Positions 54,747 through 64,000 of a DNA stretch of 64,000 bases are shown here, piece by piece. Position 1 is the stretch's first letter, and each line of letters opens with the position of its first letter. The stretch is from Cordilura impudica (lineage: Eukaryota > Arthropoda > Insecta > Diptera > Scathophagidae): positions 30,724,201 to 30,788,200 of the forward strand of contig OY821522.1 of assembly GCA_963682025.1 (NCBI GenBank), written 5' to 3'. Both the position numbers and the translations under genes were made by a program. The notes below the pieces were generated by a model that was not told the DNA's origin, ran no database searches, and saw nothing but the letters and a program-made list of their open reading frames with translations.

Positions 54747-57700
54747 TCCCCTTTTGTTTTAAGTTGGATGCGATAGCGAAGCTGATTGGAATGTTTTCGA
54801 TGAAGGATCTTTCTATTATTTATTTCCACCAGTACATTATAAATAACAGAACCGATCTTTTCTATTACTTGTCCAGGGCTCCAAATAAACTTGTTATTTT
54901 TGAAAACTTTTGCATAGACTAATTCTCCAGCTTGAAAACTTCTTTTAAGTGCACCATGTTTTCTGTTATATGAATATTCCATTTCAGTATCTTTAAGGGG
55001 CACTTCCTTTCTCTCCACTTTTAAAAGGTCCATTTGTGATCTTAAAGATCTCCCAATAAACCATTCAGCTGGTGATTTATTTTCAGGAACGTTTGGATTT
55101 GGAGTTAAGCGATACTGACCAAGAAAAACAAATAAATTAAATTTATCATTCTTTGAATTTTCCTCGTAAGCTTTATATAAAGATCTTTTAATAGTATCAA
55201 CGAATCGTTCCGCTTGTCCATTGGATTGAGGGTGATATGTTGGTGTTGTAATGTGATTTATACCATACGTTTGACAAAAAAATTTAAAATCAGCACTTAC
55301 AAATTGTGTGCCATTATCTGAAACAATTATTTTCGGGGAACCGTATCTGCTAACGAATTCCTCTAATTGCATGACAATTGTTTTTGCAGATATTGAAGAT
55401 ATTTGGACAACCTCTGGCCATTTTGAAAAAGCATCCACCATTACTAAATAGTAATTACCTCTAATAGGTCCAGCTATGTCAATATGAAGTCTGTCTAATA
55501 CTGCGTGTGGTAGTGGCCATGAACTTAATTCGGTTTTCTTTGGAGATTTTGCAGCAGAAGAACATCCGGCACATTGTTTAACATATAAGGAAATATCTGT
55601 GTCAATACCTGGCCAATAAATGTATGATCTTGCGAGTATTTTCATTTTCTCTATACCTTGATGGCCTCGGTGAAGTTGTTTTAAAAGTTTTGTTCTAAAT
55701 TTTGATGGTATAATTATACGTTCTCCTGACATTAAACATTCTTCAACAACGTAGAGTGATTCACGTCTATTGAAAAATTTTAATAATTCTGGTTTTAGAT
55801 TTTGAGATGATAAAGGCCAACCTTCTTGAGTGTATTTGTAAACCGCTTGTAATATTGAATCAGATTTTGATGCATTGAGAATCATCCGACGTGTAACTGG
55901 AAGTTCTTGAATGTTTTCTTGTAGTATCGATTTCACATCATCTTCTACTGATATTGCAGCAACTATGAAATCTTCTTCGTCAACATGTTGGTCGTTGATA
56001 AGTCTTGATAACATATCTACATTTCCAAATTCTTTTGTATTGACATACTGGATATCAAAATTGTAACTCATCATAGTTAAAGCCCATCTCTGCAATCGAT
56101 TGGCGGTATGTGTTGGAATTCCCTTCTTAGAACCAAAAATTGTTAACAAAGGTTTATGGTCTGTGAGCAATGTAAACTTTCTTCCATAAATCATTTTGTG
56201 AAACTTTGAACAAGCGTAAACTATTGCTAAGGCTTCTTTTTCTATTTGGCTATAACGTTTTTCCGTAGAAGTTATAGCTCGTGAAATATGATAAATTACT
56301 TTATTAGATCCATCTGGCATTGAATGATATATTTGTGCACCAATACCAACCATGGAGGCATCTGCAGCTATTGTTATTGGAAAATCCGGGTTATAATGTG
56401 TAAGTAATAAATGAGAAGATAAAACTTTTTTAAATTCTTGAAAAGCATTTTCACATTTTTCATTCCACTTCCATTCAACGTCGTTTTTTAGGAGTTCGTC
56501 TAAAGGATGGCGAAGTTTTCTCATTGTATATATAAATTTTCCATAGTAATTAACGGCCCCCAAAAATGATCTTAATTCCGAAACATTTGTGGGTCTGGGT
56601 AAATTTTGGATAACTTCGATTTTTTTAGGATCAGGAGAAATTCCGTTGGAATCTAATATATATCCAAGGTATTTAATTGAAGTTTGAAAAATTTCACATT
56701 TGTCCCAATTAATTGTCAAGCCGTAATCATTAAAACGATCGAATACCTTTATTACTAATTTGTAATTTTCTTCAATAGTTGTAGTGGCTATTATTATGTC
56801 ATCTAGATATGTTATGACGCCATCAATGCCAGATAAAACTTTTTCCAATGCTTGTTGGAAAGCACCTGGTGCTGACATGACTCCAAAAGGAAGTCTGTTA
56901 TATGCGAATAGCCCTTTATGAGTATTTACTGTTAATATCTTTTTAGCGGCATCATCTACTTCAAATTGAAGATAAGCATCAGACAGATCTAATGTGCTAA
57001 AAATCTTGCAATTTGACATTTGTGAAAATATGTCATCTACATGGGGAATCGGATACTGGTTCTTTTCTACACATGAATTTAAACCAGTGGAATAATCTCC
57101 ACAAATTCGTATCTTATTGTTAGGTTTACGAACCACAACAATCGGAGCTGCCCAGTCTGAATGTGTAACGGGTGTGATTATATTTGCAGCTTGAAGTCGG
57201 TTTAATTCTTCTTCTACTTTGTTTAATATAGCATATGGTACTGACCTTTTCGGTTTGAAAATTGGTTTGCAATTTGGCTTGATTTCTAAATGTATCTTGA
57301 ACTTTTTGCAATGACCTGTTGTACTACGTAAAACATCGGGATATTGTTTCTTGATATTATCAAATACCATATCTTTATTCATGTTTGCAGAAATATTAGA
57401 ACAAATTAAATTGATAGGACAATTCCAATATCCAAATTTTTCGATAAGATCAATACCAAAAACGTTGAGCGTAGAAGAGTCTGCGACGCATATCTTTGAA
57501 GTCACAGACTTTTCAAGATGTTGAATTGTTGTTTTGAATTCACCAAGAAAGTTAATGTGGTTGTTTGATGCGTCAGAAGCACTCCGGGAACATTGAATAA
57601 GTTTTGGACTGTTTAACTTTTCCCAATTTAACTTGGATATTATTGTTATATCCGAAGCAGAATCAAATTGTAGTGTTATTTGATTGTTGAAAATATTAAT

Positions 57701-58792
57701 TGTGATAAATTTTCTTGATAATGTGGGATCTTGTATTAGATTGACGTGTTGATCTGAAACGATAGTAACCAATTGGGAAGAAAAATTCTTAGTGGAATGC
57801 GCATGTTTACTAGCTTTTTCTTTTTGTTGTCTGTCACTGTGGCTAAAACATGCACAGTAACCATCATTATGACCAATTCTATTGCATATTTTGCATTTGT
57901 GATTTGAATAATTGCAATTTTTAACAAAATGCATGGCACCGCATTGCCAACATGGCCTATTTGGAGATTGTGTCTTGTTTATTGATTGGTATTGCTGGTT
58001 TTTGCTATTGTAAATTTTCTGTACTTGAGCCTGGTTTTCCGAACACACCATACTGACTGATGAAGAATGATTTCCGATCAGTTTGACATCTTCTTTTAGC
58101 GATTTGTAACGTTTAGCTTCAGCTACAAGAACCTCAAGTGAAATAATTTCGGAAGAACTGTCCAATTTGGATAAAAGTTTATAACATAAGTCAGCATCAT
58201 TGTGAGAGTTGAGGCCAATGATGAAAATCAAACATTTTAGTTCATCTGTTGTCATTTGACCATGTACAAACTGTTCGCACTGTTTATTAATTCTTGCTGC
58301 ATAACTTACAAAATCTTCCAACTCATTTTTTTTTATCTTAAGGCATTTGTATCGAATGTTGAACAATGATTCTTTTTTATCAAACAAATATTTCAGTTGC
58401 TCTACGGTTTCATTAAAATCCAAGTCCTTTGTCTTTTTTGGAAGTAAAAAATTAACATATTTGGTGTATTCATTTTGATTTAATTTTCGAAGAAGCAATC
58501 GAGTTCTTGAACAGTCATCAAGACTCTTAGCGTCTTCCAAAAAATGCTCTTCAAAACGACTAAACCAATTTGAAAATATTAAATTTTCATCTGGATCGTA
58601 GCGAAATTCTTGGATATTTCTGGCAATTATATCCATCAAAACTTCCTGCTGTTGTGATTGTGAGGAATCTGGAACTGCTTGTAAAGAAACATCCAATTTC
58701 TTTGAAAACATTTCTATTAATTCTTGCTGACGGGCTGCAGCTTCTTGCTGTTGGAGAAGAAGTTGAGCAATAACATTCTCCAAAGTAGACAT
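54692..58792 (-). CDS. gag-pol: Gypsy gag-pol polyprotein (1366 aa), intact
   Basis: Single frame from ATG at 58792, 33 bp inside the 5' LTR edge, to a stop inside the 3' LTR. Gag core about residues 50-250 (WFSRFEEHFLEDAK). Two zinc knuckle-like motifs at 281-313 (CWQCGAMHFVKNC, CKICNRIGHNDGYC). Protease FDSASDITII with D377. RT about 505-710 with YLDD at 662-665. RNase H with DAS at 811 and TDH near 877. Integrase H1041/H1044/C1074/C1077, then D1105, D1159 and E1195 (DD35E). It resembles Mag/K02A2.6-like gypsy elements. No frameshift between gag and pol, so Gag and Pol come from one product cut by protease. Confidence 0.95.
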   Translation of the reverse strand: MSTLENVIAQLLLQQQEAAARQQELIEMFSKKLDVSLQAVPDSSQSQQQEVLMDIIARNIQEFRYDPDENLIFSNWFSRFEEHFLEDAKSLDDCSRTRLLLRKLNQNEYTKYVNFLLPKKTKDLDFNETVEQLKYLFDKKESLFNIRYKCLKIKKNELEDFVSYAARINKQCEQFVHGQMTTDELKCLIFIIGLNSHNDADLCYKLLSKLDSSSEIISLEVLVAEAKRYKSLKEDVKLIGNHSSSVSMVCSENQAQVQKIYNSKNQQYQSINKTQSPNRPCWQCGAMHFVKNCNYSNHKCKICNRIGHNDGYCACFSHSDRQQKEKASKHAHSTKNFSSQLVTIVSDQHVNLIQDPTLSRKFITINIFNNQITLQFDSASDITIISKLNWEKLNSPKLIQCSRSASDASNNHINFLGEFKTTIQHLEKSVTSKICVADSSTLNVFGIDLIEKFGYWNCPINLICSNISANMNKDMVFDNIKKQYPDVLRSTTGHCKKFKIHLEIKPNCKPIFKPKRSVPYAILNKVEEELNRLQAANIITPVTHSDWAAPIVVVRKPNNKIRICGDYSTGLNSCVEKNQYPIPHVDDIFSQMSNCKIFSTLDLSDAYLQFEVDDAAKKILTVNTHKGLFAYNRLPFGVMSAPGAFQQALEKVLSGIDGVITYLDDIIIATTTIEENYKLVIKVFDRFNDYGLTINWDKCEIFQTSIKYLGYILDSNGISPDPKKIEVIQNLPRPTNVSELRSFLGAVNYYGKFIYTMRKLRHPLDELLKNDVEWKWNEKCENAFQEFKKVLSSHLLLTHYNPDFPITIAADASMVGIGAQIYHSMPDGSNKVIYHISRAITSTEKRYSQIEKEALAIVYACSKFHKMIYGRKFTLLTDHKPLLTIFGSKKGIPTHTANRLQRWALTMMSYNFDIQYVNTKEFGNVDMLSRLINDQHVDEEDFIVAAISVEDDVKSILQENIQELPVTRRMILNASKSDSILQAVYKYTQEGWPLSSQNLKPELLKFFNRRESLYVVEECLMSGERIIIPSKFRTKLLKQLHRGHQGIEKMKILARSYIYWPGIDTDISLYVKQCAGCSSAAKSPKKTELSSWPLPHAVLDRLHIDIAGPIRGNYYLVMVDAFSKWPEVVQISSISAKTIVMQLEEFVSRYGSPKIIVSDNGTQFVSADFKFFCQTYGINHITTPTYHPQSNGQAERFVDTIKRSLYKAYEENSKNDKFNLFVFLGQYRLTPNPNVPENKSPAEWFIGRSLRSQMDLLKVERKEVPLKDTEMEYSYNRKHGALKRSFQAGELVYAKVFKNNKFIWSPGQVIEKIGSVIYNVLVEINNRKILHRKHSNQLRYRIQLKTKGDVGTTLCNNYGEYDKIQK

Positions 58793-58824
58793 TGCGTATT
58801 TTCTTTAAAATCCTCGTCGCCAAT

Positions 58825-58982
58825 TGTTATGATTGTAACTCAAAAAAATGTCTTTACGTTTTCTTCTATATTTCAAACTCCAAAAAATTATATTTTTATT
58901 CTGATTCTAAAAATGACGCTGTCTTTTCTATTTTTGTATTTTATCGTATTCTCCGTAGTTATTGCAAAGTGTTGTACCAACA
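58825..58982 (-). repeat. 5' LTR of the intact gypsy element (158 bp)
   Basis: Identical by eye to the 3' LTR; unusually short. TGTTGGTACAACACTTTGCA at its - strand start. Confidence 0.95.
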
Positions 58983-58987
58983 TTTGG

Positions 58988-59886
58988 CTTCTCCCTTGAG
59001 TGCTTTCTGCAGGCGCAAACAATTTTCGAAATTTCCGTAGCGATATGCGGCAGTAGAGGCTCAAAGGCGGTTGAGAACATCGGCCAGTCTTCGGGTGTAC
59101 CATTAAATTCAGGCAAATCATTTTTTTTTTGCTGCATGTGGCAGTTGAGCAGCAGAGTATGGCAGCACTTGATACGGAATTTGTATATTATGCGGCGACT
59201 GTGCTGCGGGCAGAGGCGAGGCGGTTGGTTGTTGAGCAGCAAGCAGCGGTACACTATATGACAAGTGAGCAGCTGCTGGTGGCTGGACATTTGCCGGAAG
59301 TATAGGCGCAGCGCGTTGCGACTGCGAAGTCGGCATAGGCTGTTCGGCATTTCGCGGGAAGACCTCTTCTCGCTGCACATTTAAAATGGGATCTCCATGT
59401 GGCGAATAAGTAGGCTGACTAAGCGTCGGCGGAGCTGGACTCTGACCTATGCAGTTTGTGGCCGGCAGCAAAATTGTGGTGGTTGTATTATTTTCGCACA
59501 TACCTGTTTCCATTGGCGTAAGCACTAAATTTTTGTTTATTGAAGGCACGGCGGAATTTATTACCTTAAGGGCTTCTAGCAATTGTTTTTGTAGACCCTC
59601 AACTTGTACACTGGTAGGTGTCGGTGGCAAAATGTTAATGCTATTTGGCTGGATATTTTCAGTTGTCCTTACTTGTGAAAGTACACTTGTTTTAGTGGCG
59701 GCAGCAGAAGATGTTGATGTTGCAGCGATTGTTGTAGGGATGGTAGGAGCTGTCGGCGTTCCAGTTGTGGTAGTTTCCATATTAATTAAGTCAAAAGTTC
59801 CGTCGGGCTTGGAACCGGGCACAGTCGCACTGGACGACTCTGGCTGTAGGCGCGGACTTCTTCTCGGTGGCGTTCTATTTAACATA
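58988..59886 (-). pseudogene. gag: BEL/Pao gag N-terminus, frameshifted and split by gypsy
   Basis: Likely start MLNRTPPRRSPRLQPE at 59886, a basic N-terminus followed by a long P/T/S/Q-rich stretch (PPTPTSVQVEGLQKQLLEAL). Near 59118-59128 an A-run shifts the frame into KNDLPEFNGTPEDWPMFSTA, the conserved Pao Gag entry motif. The frame then meets the gypsy insertion after HSREKP and resumes at 54583. An upstream in-frame ATG at 60035 lies in the LTR and is less likely. Confidence 0.85.
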
Positions 59887-59932
59887 ACAATCGTATAAAT
59901 GCCCAATTTCGCACAATGTGTGAAATAAAAAT

Positions 59933-60414
59933 TGTTGTCGTTGATAGGCAAAAAAGGAGGCGAATAAACACAATAATCGTTTGATAATTTCATTAAGTTT
60001 ATGTGGTTTATTTCTATAAAGAAGTAATGGTACAAAGTTCATTAACTAAAAATATCAAAGTTAATTTTTTTGCATGACTTACCACAGTTTCATCCTCTTT
60101 CGCCAAAATTTCAACTATCAATAAATTTACTTTAAAGACCAAACAGAAGTTTGTGATTCAATATACTTATACATATATACGCACAAGTAACGGCTCTTCG
60201 AAGTAAATGATATTTGACGAAAGAACTGCAGTAAGAACAATACAAAGCAACATGCATTGATAACTAACTGAACAAATAAATGTACAGTGGGCAACTCAAC
60301 AATATTATCAAGCAAATTTTAATAATCGATAAAAAATAAATCGAAGTTTTCTAACAATATAAAACATTTAAATAATTTAAAGGTTATACTGAAAGATATT
60401 AGCCACGGGCGACA
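59933..60414 (-). repeat. 5' LTR of BEL/Pao (482 bp)
   Basis: Pairs with 49543-50023. The 5' LTR is followed (- strand) by ATTTTTATTTCACACATTGT; no textbook primer site is evident. Confidence 0.95.
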
Positions 60415-60550
60415 TTTATTATGTTGTATTTTTTTAAAAAAAGCTTTCTGTCTTTTGACTATGATCTCCTCCAATACCTTTTATATGACCGGTAGTATGG
60501 ATATGGGTCTATAGTTATTTATTTCATTTTTTTTTTACCATTTTTGTAAA
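60415..60550 (-). pseudogene. LINE RT, N-terminal fragment
   Basis: - strand PIYKNG, NNYRPISILPV and a VLEEII-like segment, the opening motifs of non-LTR RT, out of a single frame. It continues into 49542 after removal of the BEL/Pao element. It ends at the edge of the hAT element (about 60563). Confidence 0.8.
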
Positions 60551-60697
60551 TCGGTCTTACTTAAGGCTTCCAGTCGTCCCGATTTCGGCGGGATTGTCCC
60601 GCCGTACAAGTTTCGTCCCGACGTCCTGCTTTAGCACAAAAAATCCCACCCAACACCAATCTACCAAAATTTATAAAAAAAATCCTTCTGCATATTT

Positions 60698-61090
60698 ATA
60701 TATCGTCACTGTGCTGCAAGAACTTTACAAGTCCACTTTTTTGTGAAATGGACTTAATGATGCAAAAGTGTCCCAAAAGTCATAGTCTATGCCCTATAAA
60801 AATTTCGCATATCTGTTTAAAGTAGTTTTGTAGTTATTGTATATAATGCAAGAAAAGGCCCGTGTCTAAGATTCTTTTTATTTGTTTAAAAACAAAATTT
60901 TAATAAATTAAATTGAATTACATGTTGTGGATTCGTCTTATCTATAAATGCATTAACTATGATTTTAATATAGCTTTTGAAATCGAAAGTACTTAATGAT
61001 TTTTCCAGCAGCCATAAACTTTAAATCTTTAATAACTCAGAAACACAATTATGTGACTTGTAAAGTTCTTGCAGCACAGCGACGATATAT
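60698..61090. repeat. Inverted repeat pair (MITE-like) upstream of the hAT gene
   Basis: ATATATCGTCACTGTGCTGC followed by AAGAACTTTACAAGTCCAC at 60698-60736 is inverted at 61053-61090 with about two mismatches. The 390-bp unit has no gene. It could be a nested MITE or the hAT's own subterminal repeats. Confidence 0.6.
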
Positions 61091-61487
61091 GTCTGCCGCG
61101 GCTGAATTATTTTGTGGTCGTTGGGTTGTCTTTCAGACTTAAAGATAAAACACAAATACAAACTAAAATTTTTTATATGAAAAACGTTCGGTTACAACAG
61201 TATATTTCTGTGGGCACCATATGATTTACATATACATATTCTAATTTGACTGTCGATGTATTTTGTAGTTGTAGCCAGTGTTGCCACGACCAAAAATTTT
61301 TTGTAACCACTTCTCAGCATTCTTTTTCATAGTTAAATCTTTTCTTATTTACTCTTCTTTCTATATCTATTTTAATCGTATTATTTAGTGTTATTAATTA
61401 ATTAGTTTTATTGAAGTTGAAAAAAAACAAGGTAAGTTTTACATTTTGCTAAATTACGTGCATGTATTGAATTTTTTGTATTAAGCT

Positions 61488-63542
61488 ATGGGTAAGAAAA
61501 TGGACATTAGAAATTTTTTTACTAACCGACCAAGAAATCAACAGTTGGAGGATTTGGAAATTGTAGGAGATGTAGTAGCAGAGAATGATGATAATGAAAA
61601 TTGTCAAGAAGATAATGTAGTTGGTGAAGGTGATGCTGGTGGTGTATCCGAATTCGATATTGATGAAGAAAGTGCTGCATCTTCAACAGCTAAGAAGCAA
61701 AAACTATCAAAGCGGCTTGTAAAATTTAATAAAAATTGGAGTAAGAACTTTGATTGGCTCATAACTGGCCTAACTGAAAATGATGCAAAATGTATTATTT
61801 GTGCAGTAAATTTTAAAATTGGTCATGGTGGAGAAAATGATGTACGTAAACTTGCTAAGTCTCAACAGCATATAAGACATTTAAAAGCAAGTTCATCAAA
61901 AAAAATAACATCATTTATACCAGCAAATAATACCATTGGCCAAATAAATGTCATTGCAGCTGAGACGGGATTTGCATATCATGCTGTAATGCATTCCCAA
62001 TCTTATGTGGCTACCGATTGTGCAGGCAAATTATTTTCCTCTCTATTTAAAGATTCAACTATTGCTAGCCAATACAGCTGCGGTAAAGAAAAATTGAGAA
62101 AAATTATTTCTAAAGTTTTAGGTCCAGAGTCTAAAAAAATGCTATTGGATAATATTAACAAATCCTTATATTTTTCTATAAGTACTGACGCCTCTAATAA
62201 AGGGAAAGTAAAAACATTTCCCATAATTATTACGTATTTCGATAAAAATGTTGGTACAACAAGCGGTTTGTTGGCATTTTATAGTTTGGACAACGAAAAA
62301 TCAGTTAATATAGCTAAATCGCTTATTTCAAAAATAAATTTTAATAATCTTTTTATGGATAACGTAACATCATTTTGCGCAGACAATGCTAATGTTAATT
62401 TTGGTAAAAACCAAAGTGTAATGACAGATTTAAAGAAAGCTAATAAAAATATTATTCCAATTGTTTGTAACTGCCACATACTTTCTAATACCGTAAAAAA
62501 GGGTATTTCAGCTTTAAAAAAATTTGAAATTGATGTAATTGTTATTAAAATTTTTAATGAATTCAGTTCTTCCACTAAATGCACCAAAGAACTTAAAGAA
62601 ATGTTTGAATGGATCGGTGCGGAATGGTCAGAAATGCTTCGTCATGTGTAAACAAGATGGCTTAGTCTATGTCCTGCTATAGAAAGACTAATTAAAAATT
62701 TTGAGCCTTTAAGAAGTTACTTTCTGACAAAAAAAAATGTTTCAAATACAATTAAAATGTTTTTTGAATACGAAATGTCAATGGCGTACCTCGGATTTGC
62801 AATGCATTTTTGTTCAATTATTCAGCCAGCTATAAAACTATTAGAAAGAACTGATGGGATTGCAGTAGAAACTTATGAGTTGATGGTTAAAGTAAAAAAC
62901 TCTTTACAAGATAGGCTTGACAAAGAATATTTTGGATCGATAGCAAAGACTGCGATACAGAAATGTGTCAATGAGAACGAAATATGTCGTTTTAAAATTG
63001 AAGCGAAAAATGCTTTAACTACTGCTATTAAATATTTAGAAAAATGGTTCAATTTTGAGGACAGTGTTTTTAAATTTTTGAAACCAATGAATTTAAAATT
63101 AACAATTCCTTGTTTTAATGATTTGGATAATATTATACAAAAATTTAATATAAATAATATTGATGAAGACAAGCTGTTTGAAGAAAGCATTAAACTTAAA
63201 AATTTTGCAGAAGAAAATATAATTATACGAGAAAATAGTTCGAGTAGTGATAAGATTTGGGTCAAATTTTTTCAAGAATTTCCGGATTGCAAAAATTTGC
63301 TTAAAATTGTTTGTTACATATTTTCTATTCCACATGGAAATTCAACATCCGAAAGAATTTTTAGTTTAATGAATATTGCTTGGCGAAAAGAACGGAATAG
63401 CTTGTTGATCGAAAATCTTGAAGCCGAATTAATGATTAAAGAAAATTTTAAAATGACGTGTCTCGAATTTCGAAAATTCCTTCAAACAGAAGCAGGAAAC
63501 TCTATTTTACAAAAAGCTAAATCAAATGAAAAATACCATTAG
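61488..63542 (+). pseudogene. hAT transposase with one in-frame stop
   Basis: Frame from ATGGGTAAG at 61488 to the stop at 63540, interrupted only by TAA at 62649-62651 (codon 388). N-terminus acidic. BED-type finger C102-x2-C105 and H128/H131. Catalytic D234 (ISTDAS) and D299 (FCADNA), with the TRWLSL segment right after the stop. The C-terminal dimerisation block is GNSTSERIFSLMNIAWRK. A possible 54-bp intron in the 5' UTR has GTAAGT at 61432 and AG at 61485. The transposase would bind the TIRs in the nucleus and catalyse cut-and-paste. The lone stop suggests recent inactivation. Confidence 0.9.
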
Positions 63543-63689
63543 TATGTAAAACGTTATTTAATTTAATTTGTATTTATTTTATTTAAATTGAAGGATAACT
63601 TAAAAAGTTAATGAATTTAACCTTCACGAATATTTTTTTTTTTTATTTTTAATTATTTTCAATTATAATGGATAATGTTAACGACGTTG

Positions 63690-64000
63690 TTATACCCTAT
63701 ACCACTATGTGGTTTGGGTATAATGACTTTGTGCTGCTGTTTGTAACAACCAAAAATATTTCACCTACACCCATCTTTAATTATACCTATCGAATCAGAA
63801 TCACTTTCTGATTCGATTTAACGATGTCCGTCCGTCCGTCCGTCCGTCTGTGTGTCCATGTAAAGCTTGTAATCAAACTGCAGGTCGCAAATATGAATAT
63901 ATTTTGATGAAATTTGGTATTTGATCTTTTATCGGCCATGGGATGAACGGTATTGAAATTGGTGAGAATCGGTCATTGTTCAGACCTAGCCCCCATACAA
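63690..64000 (+). mobile_element. Type B Helitron-like element, 5' part (runs off the window)
   Basis: Starts TTATACCCTATACCACTATG with GTGGTTTGGGTATAATGAC, then GATTCGATTTAACGATGTCC and GTCC repeats (63825-63850). Same as 28090 and 29941 in inverse. The 3' hairpin would be outside. Confidence 0.8.

Larger units (their letters stand above)
54589..58982 (-). mobile_element. Ty3/gypsy LTR retrotransposon, apparently intact, inside BEL/Pao gag
   Basis: 4394 bp, flanked by TTTGG at 54584-54588 and 58983-58987. LTRs of 158 bp (54589-54746 and 58825-58982) look identical. The purine tract AAAACAAAAGGGGA (- strand) precedes the 3' LTR; a primer site TGGCGACGAGGAT follows the 5' LTR. One continuous gag-pol frame with all catalytic residues. 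Removing it and one CCAAA restores the BEL gag frame (LKGEAKECVKSLL). It is the best candidate for a recently active element in this window. Confidence 0.95.
49543..60414 (-). mobile_element. BEL/Pao LTR retrotransposon, decayed, containing a gypsy insertion
   Basis: LTRs 49543-50023 and 59933-60414 (TGT...ACA both ways) flanked by TTTAT at 49538-49542 and 60415-60419. About ten substitutions plus small indels separate the LTRs, roughly 2%, so it is older than the gypsy inside it. The purine tract GGGGGTGGGGA (- strand) precedes the 3' LTR. Gag, protease, RT, RNase H and integrase follow in Pao order with several frameshifts and stops. Net length without the inserted gypsy is about 6.47 kb. 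Confidence 0.95.
60571..63689 (+). mobile_element. hAT DNA transposon, near-complete; 3' end not identified
   Basis: A candidate left end CAGTCGTCCCGATTTCGGCG starts at 60571, next to a possible 8-bp target AAGGCTTC (60563-60570). The transposase occupies 61488-63542. The right end would lie beyond the type B element that begins at 63690, so the termini cannot be paired here. Confidence 0.6.

Noticed and set aside
59449..59898. Plus-strand valine-rich frame of 149 codons
   Set aside because: Antisense to the P/T-rich BEL/Pao gag N-terminus.

Overview
The window reads as repeat-dense, AT-rich insect DNA, most likely from a higher fly (Diptera). That is inferred from an errantivirus-type env-bearing LTR element, a BEL/Pao element, dipteran-style repeats carrying GTCY/GACR microsatellites next to a TA-rich tract, and U1 snRNA-like sequence resembling fly U1. 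No single-copy host gene is recognisable. Almost every supported feature is a transposable element (TE), a fragment of one, or a tandem array.

Layout. 1-1125: hAT transposase fragment split by a MITE. 1526-4850: long TGGAAAATGAAAA-type minisatellites around a terminus shared by a Helitron-like repeat group. 4851-17590: old repeats, including a 21-bp minisatellite (about 8778-10190), several foldback elements, tandem duplications and Helitron-like 5' modules. 17614-18324: a Helitron-like 'type B' element (5' TTATACCC, 3' hairpin then ACTTG). 18397-26653 and 31662-43874: two inverted copies of one ~4.4-kb Helitron-like 'type A' element. The left copy carries an internally deleted Ty3/gypsy element (21587-25435); the right carries an errantivirus (32393-40191) with LTRs that look identical. 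Subtracting these insertions leaves 4404 and 4410 bp. Both copies contain a tandem pair of 5'-truncated U1 snRNA-derived sequences. 26654-31661: spacer with two type B copies, each followed by a minisatellite.

44291-60550: a minus-strand LINE broken by two insertions. One is a TIR transposon (45877-49321) with ~0.6-kb inverted repeats, TAA/TTA duplications and a 542-codon gene. The other is a decayed BEL/Pao element (49543-60414), itself split inside gag by a Ty3/gypsy element (54589-58982) with an intact 1366-codon gag-pol frame and identical-looking LTRs. From about 60571: a nearly complete hAT element whose transposase (61488-63542) has one in-frame stop. Another type B element starts at 63690 and leaves the window.

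The genes do not form a host pathway. Each element carries its own mobility proteins: Gag, protease, RT, RNase H and integrase, Env, or DDE-type transposase. The nesting gives a relative age order. The gypsy element at 54589 and the errantivirus appear youngest; the LINE and BEL/Pao are older.
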